Source: an uncultured Lachnospiraceae bacterium (GTDB taxonomy: Bacteria > Bacillota_A > Clostridia > Lachnospirales > Lachnospiraceae). From it: a DNA stretch of 6,231 nt. Positions 4,575 to 6,231 of this stretch are shown here, in pieces; the stretch's first letter is position 1, and the number at the start of each line of letters is the position of its first letter. Both the position numbers and the translations under genes were made by a program. A model generated the notes under the pieces. It did no database searches. It saw only the letters and a program-made list of their open reading frames with translations, and was not told where the DNA came from. The stretch covers positions 1-6,231 of the forward strand of contig CADCIU010000091.1 of NCBI GenBank assembly GCA_902801585.1, read 5' to 3'.

Positions 4575-6161
4575 ATGAGCAGTCAGGCACTAAGAGATGC
4601 CCGAAGATATGAAGAAGAATTCGAGAAAAAGATCCTGCCGGAGGAGAGACCGGCCTTTCACTTGTCTTCCCGCGTCGGGTGGATGAACGATCCCAACGGT
4701 TTTTCCCGGTATAAAGGAGAGTATCATCTCTTTTACCAATATCATCCGTATGACTCGCATTGGGGACCGATGCACTGGGGACATGCTGTGAGCACGGACC
4801 TTCTGCATTGGAAATACTTGCCTGCCGCATTGGCACCGGATATGCCATATGACAGGGACGGCTGTTTTTCCGGCGGCGCCCTGGAGATGAAGGATGGTAG
4901 GCATATGCTCATGTACACCGGTGTATGCAAGGAGATGACGCCGGACGAGAGAAATCTGGAAGTGCAGACGCAGTGTGTAGCTTTCGGAGACGGGGAAAAC
5001 TATACCAAGTATGCGGGCAATCCCGTTCTTGCCTTCGAGGACCTGCCGGAGGAGTGCAGCAAATATGACTTCAGGGATCCCCGCATCTGGCAGGAGGAAG
5101 ACGGAACATACAAAGCTGCAGCTGTGAGCTACTCCCTGCGCAAGCAAAAAGAAGTGCTGCATGACCGCAACTCAGAAAATTCGGACCGCCTTCTGGCTAC
5201 CACGATGATCCACGAAGAAGAGGAGGGCGGACAGATACTGCTGTTCTCGGCTCGGGATCCGTACCACTGGAAATTTGAGAAAAAGCTCGCGGTCAACGGA
5301 TACCGGATCGGGAGAATGTGGGAGTGTCCGGATCTCTTTGAACTGGACGGCAAACAAGTGATCCTGGCGAGCGCGATGGACATGCTGCCTGACGGACTGG
5401 AATACCACAATGGCAACGGGACTTTCTGCCTGATCGGGGAGTACGACCGTGAGACAGGAAGATTTGTGCCTGAGGCAGATCAGAGCGTGGATTACGGGAT
5501 TGATTTCTACGCGGAACAGACAGTCCTTGCACCCGACGGCCGCAGGATCATGATCGCGTGGATGCAGAACTGGGATACCTGTAATCTGCATACGAAGAGT
5601 ATCCCCTGGTTTGGACAGATGACGCTGCCCAGAGAATTATCCGTTAAGGACGGCCGCCTTTACCAGTGGCCGATCCGGGAACTTCTCTCTATGGGAAGGG
5701 ATAAGGTGAGCTGCGAGAATGTGCGGATCCGGAACGAAGAGATCGAACTCGACGGGATCAGAGGAAGGCTCGTCGACATGGAACTGGAACTGAAGGTCAT
5801 GGAGGATGACGAAGAGGGGCATTATCCCTTCCAGAAATTCGCTATTCACTTCGCCAGGGACGGCCGCTTCCACACCGGTATCAGTTTCCGTCCTGCGGAA
5901 TCGACACTAAAGGTCGACCGAAAGTTCTCGGGCTCGCGGAGGGCGATCATCCACCAGAGGAGAACTTACGCAAAGCCCAAGGACGGCGTATTAAAGCTCC
6001 GGATCATTCTGGACCGCTTCAGCGCCGAGGTCTTTGTGAACGGCGGGGAAAAGGCCATGACGATCACATTCTATACGGATGTGCGCGCGGACGGGATCTC
6101 CTTCTTCGCGGACGGAGAGGCGGAGTTTTCCGTGACAAAATATCGTCTGCAGGAAAGATGA
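4575..6161 (+). CDS. GH32 beta-fructofuranosidase (sucrase/fructan hydrolase family), intracellular
   Basis: This 528-residue enzyme hydrolyses terminal beta-fructosyl bonds (sucrose, sucrose-6-phosphate or fructo-oligosaccharides) with retention. The three GH32 catalytic residues are all present: nucleophile D39 in WMNDPNG (36-42), transition-state stabiliser D168 in FRDP (166-169), and acid/base E250 in WECPD (249-253). Conserved substrate-pocket stretches are also present, including FYQYHP, WGPMHWGHA and the GCFSGG turn. The five-bladed propeller spans roughly residues 28-365. The C-terminal beta-sandwich follows, with the diagnostic LRIILDRFSAEVFVNGGEKA stretch. There is no signal peptide, so it acts in the cytoplasm on imported sugar. 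A charged insert at about residues 187-219 separates the FRDP blade from the next strand and is longer than I expect for relatives. Because the neighbouring importer is an ABC system, which does not phosphorylate its cargo, sucrose or short fructo-oligosaccharide is a likelier substrate than sucrose-6-phosphate. Database names such as scrB or sacA would be generic. Confidence 0.95.
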   Translation: MSSQALRDARRYEEEFEKKILPEERPAFHLSSRVGWMNDPNGFSRYKGEYHLFYQYHPYDSHWGPMHWGHAVSTDLLHWKYLPAALAPDMPYDRDGCFSGGALEMKDGRHMLMYTGVCKEMTPDERNLEVQTQCVAFGDGENYTKYAGNPVLAFEDLPEECSKYDFRDPRIWQEEDGTYKAAAVSYSLRKQKEVLHDRNSENSDRLLATTMIHEEEEGGQILLFSARDPYHWKFEKKLAVNGYRIGRMWECPDLFELDGKQVILASAMDMLPDGLEYHNGNGTFCLIGEYDRETGRFVPEADQSVDYGIDFYAEQTVLAPDGRRIMIAWMQNWDTCNLHTKSIPWFGQMTLPRELSVKDGRLYQWPIRELLSMGRDKVSCENVRIRNEEIELDGIRGRLVDMELELKVMEDDEEGHYPFQKFAIHFARDGRFHTGISFRPAESTLKVDRKFSGSRRAIIHQRRTYAKPKDGVLKLRIILDRFSAEVFVNGGEKAMTITFYTDVRADGISFFADGEAEFSVTKYRLQER

Positions 6162-6192
6162 TTCTGCCGCTTTCAGAAAGGCGGGTATACAA

Positions 6193-6231
6193 ATGCGGAA
6201 ACACAAAAATTTGCTTTCGTTCCTTCTCATA
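6193..6231 (+). CDS. Start of an unidentified membrane or secreted protein (3' partial)
   Basis: An ATG at 6193 opens a frame that stays open to the window end and encodes MRKHKNLLSFLLI. The basic N-terminus followed by a hydrophobic run is how a signal peptide or first membrane helix begins. AAAGGCGG (6177-6184), one base off AAAGGAGG, lies 8 bases before it. It starts 31 bases after the GH32 stop on the same strand, so it is probably co-transcribed and may encode another part of the fructan or sucrose pathway, for example a secreted or membrane-bound protein. Thirteen codons are too few to name it. Confidence 0.55.
   Translation, partial: MRKHKNLLSFLLI

Noticed and set aside
4590..5162. 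190-codon minus-strand frame opposite the GH32 gene, and smaller overlapping minus-strand frames
   Set aside because: They overlap an intact GH32 gene with all catalytic motifs, show low-complexity composition without domain features, and lack ribosome sites.

Overview
The window looks like a chromosomal stretch from a Gram-positive Clostridia-type bacterium, most likely a gut Lachnospiraceae relative. This rests on AGGAGG-type ribosome binding sites, a roughly half-GC composition, a lipoprotein-anchored sugar-binding protein of the LplA/FusA type, and a MsmK-like ATPase with a lysine-rich insert that I associate with this lineage. The taxonomic call is an inference from gene style, not from a marker gene.

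All recognisable genes lie on the + strand and form a carbohydrate uptake and utilisation locus. In order they are: the C-terminal end of an LplB-type permease (1-318, cut by the window start), an LplC/YtcP-type permease (333-1238), a large lipoprotein solute-binding protein (1287-2996), a 277-base structured intergenic leader (2997-3273), a MalK/MsmK-type sugar ABC ATPase (3274-4455), an intergenic hairpin that is probably a terminator (4489-4527), an intracellular GH32 beta-fructofuranosidase (4575-6161), and the first 13 codons of a further gene that begins like a signal peptide or membrane protein (6193 to the end).

The genes together describe a complete route. The lipoprotein captures a sugar outside the membrane, the two permeases and the ATPase import it unphosphorylated, and the GH32 enzyme cleaves terminal beta-fructosyl units in the cytoplasm. 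The closest characterised arrangement I know of is the pneumococcal fus/sus sucrose and fructo-oligosaccharide locus. By that analogy the likely substrates are sucrose or short fructo-oligosaccharides such as kestose and nystose. The substrate is inferred from the GH32 neighbour, not read from the binding protein.

The least ordinary part is the leader of the ATPase gene. It holds a 20-bp interrupted hairpin just after the binding-protein gene, then two hairpins sharing the same 7-base stem, and a near-consensus Shine-Dalgarno sequence with no usable ATG behind it. A GC-rich, highly self-complementary block of about 100 bases separates that orphan ribosome site from the real start codon. This looks either like a small palindromic element inserted between the ribosome site and its start codon, or like a cis-acting RNA switch. 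No tRNA, rRNA, CRISPR array, transposase or local transcription regulator was seen.
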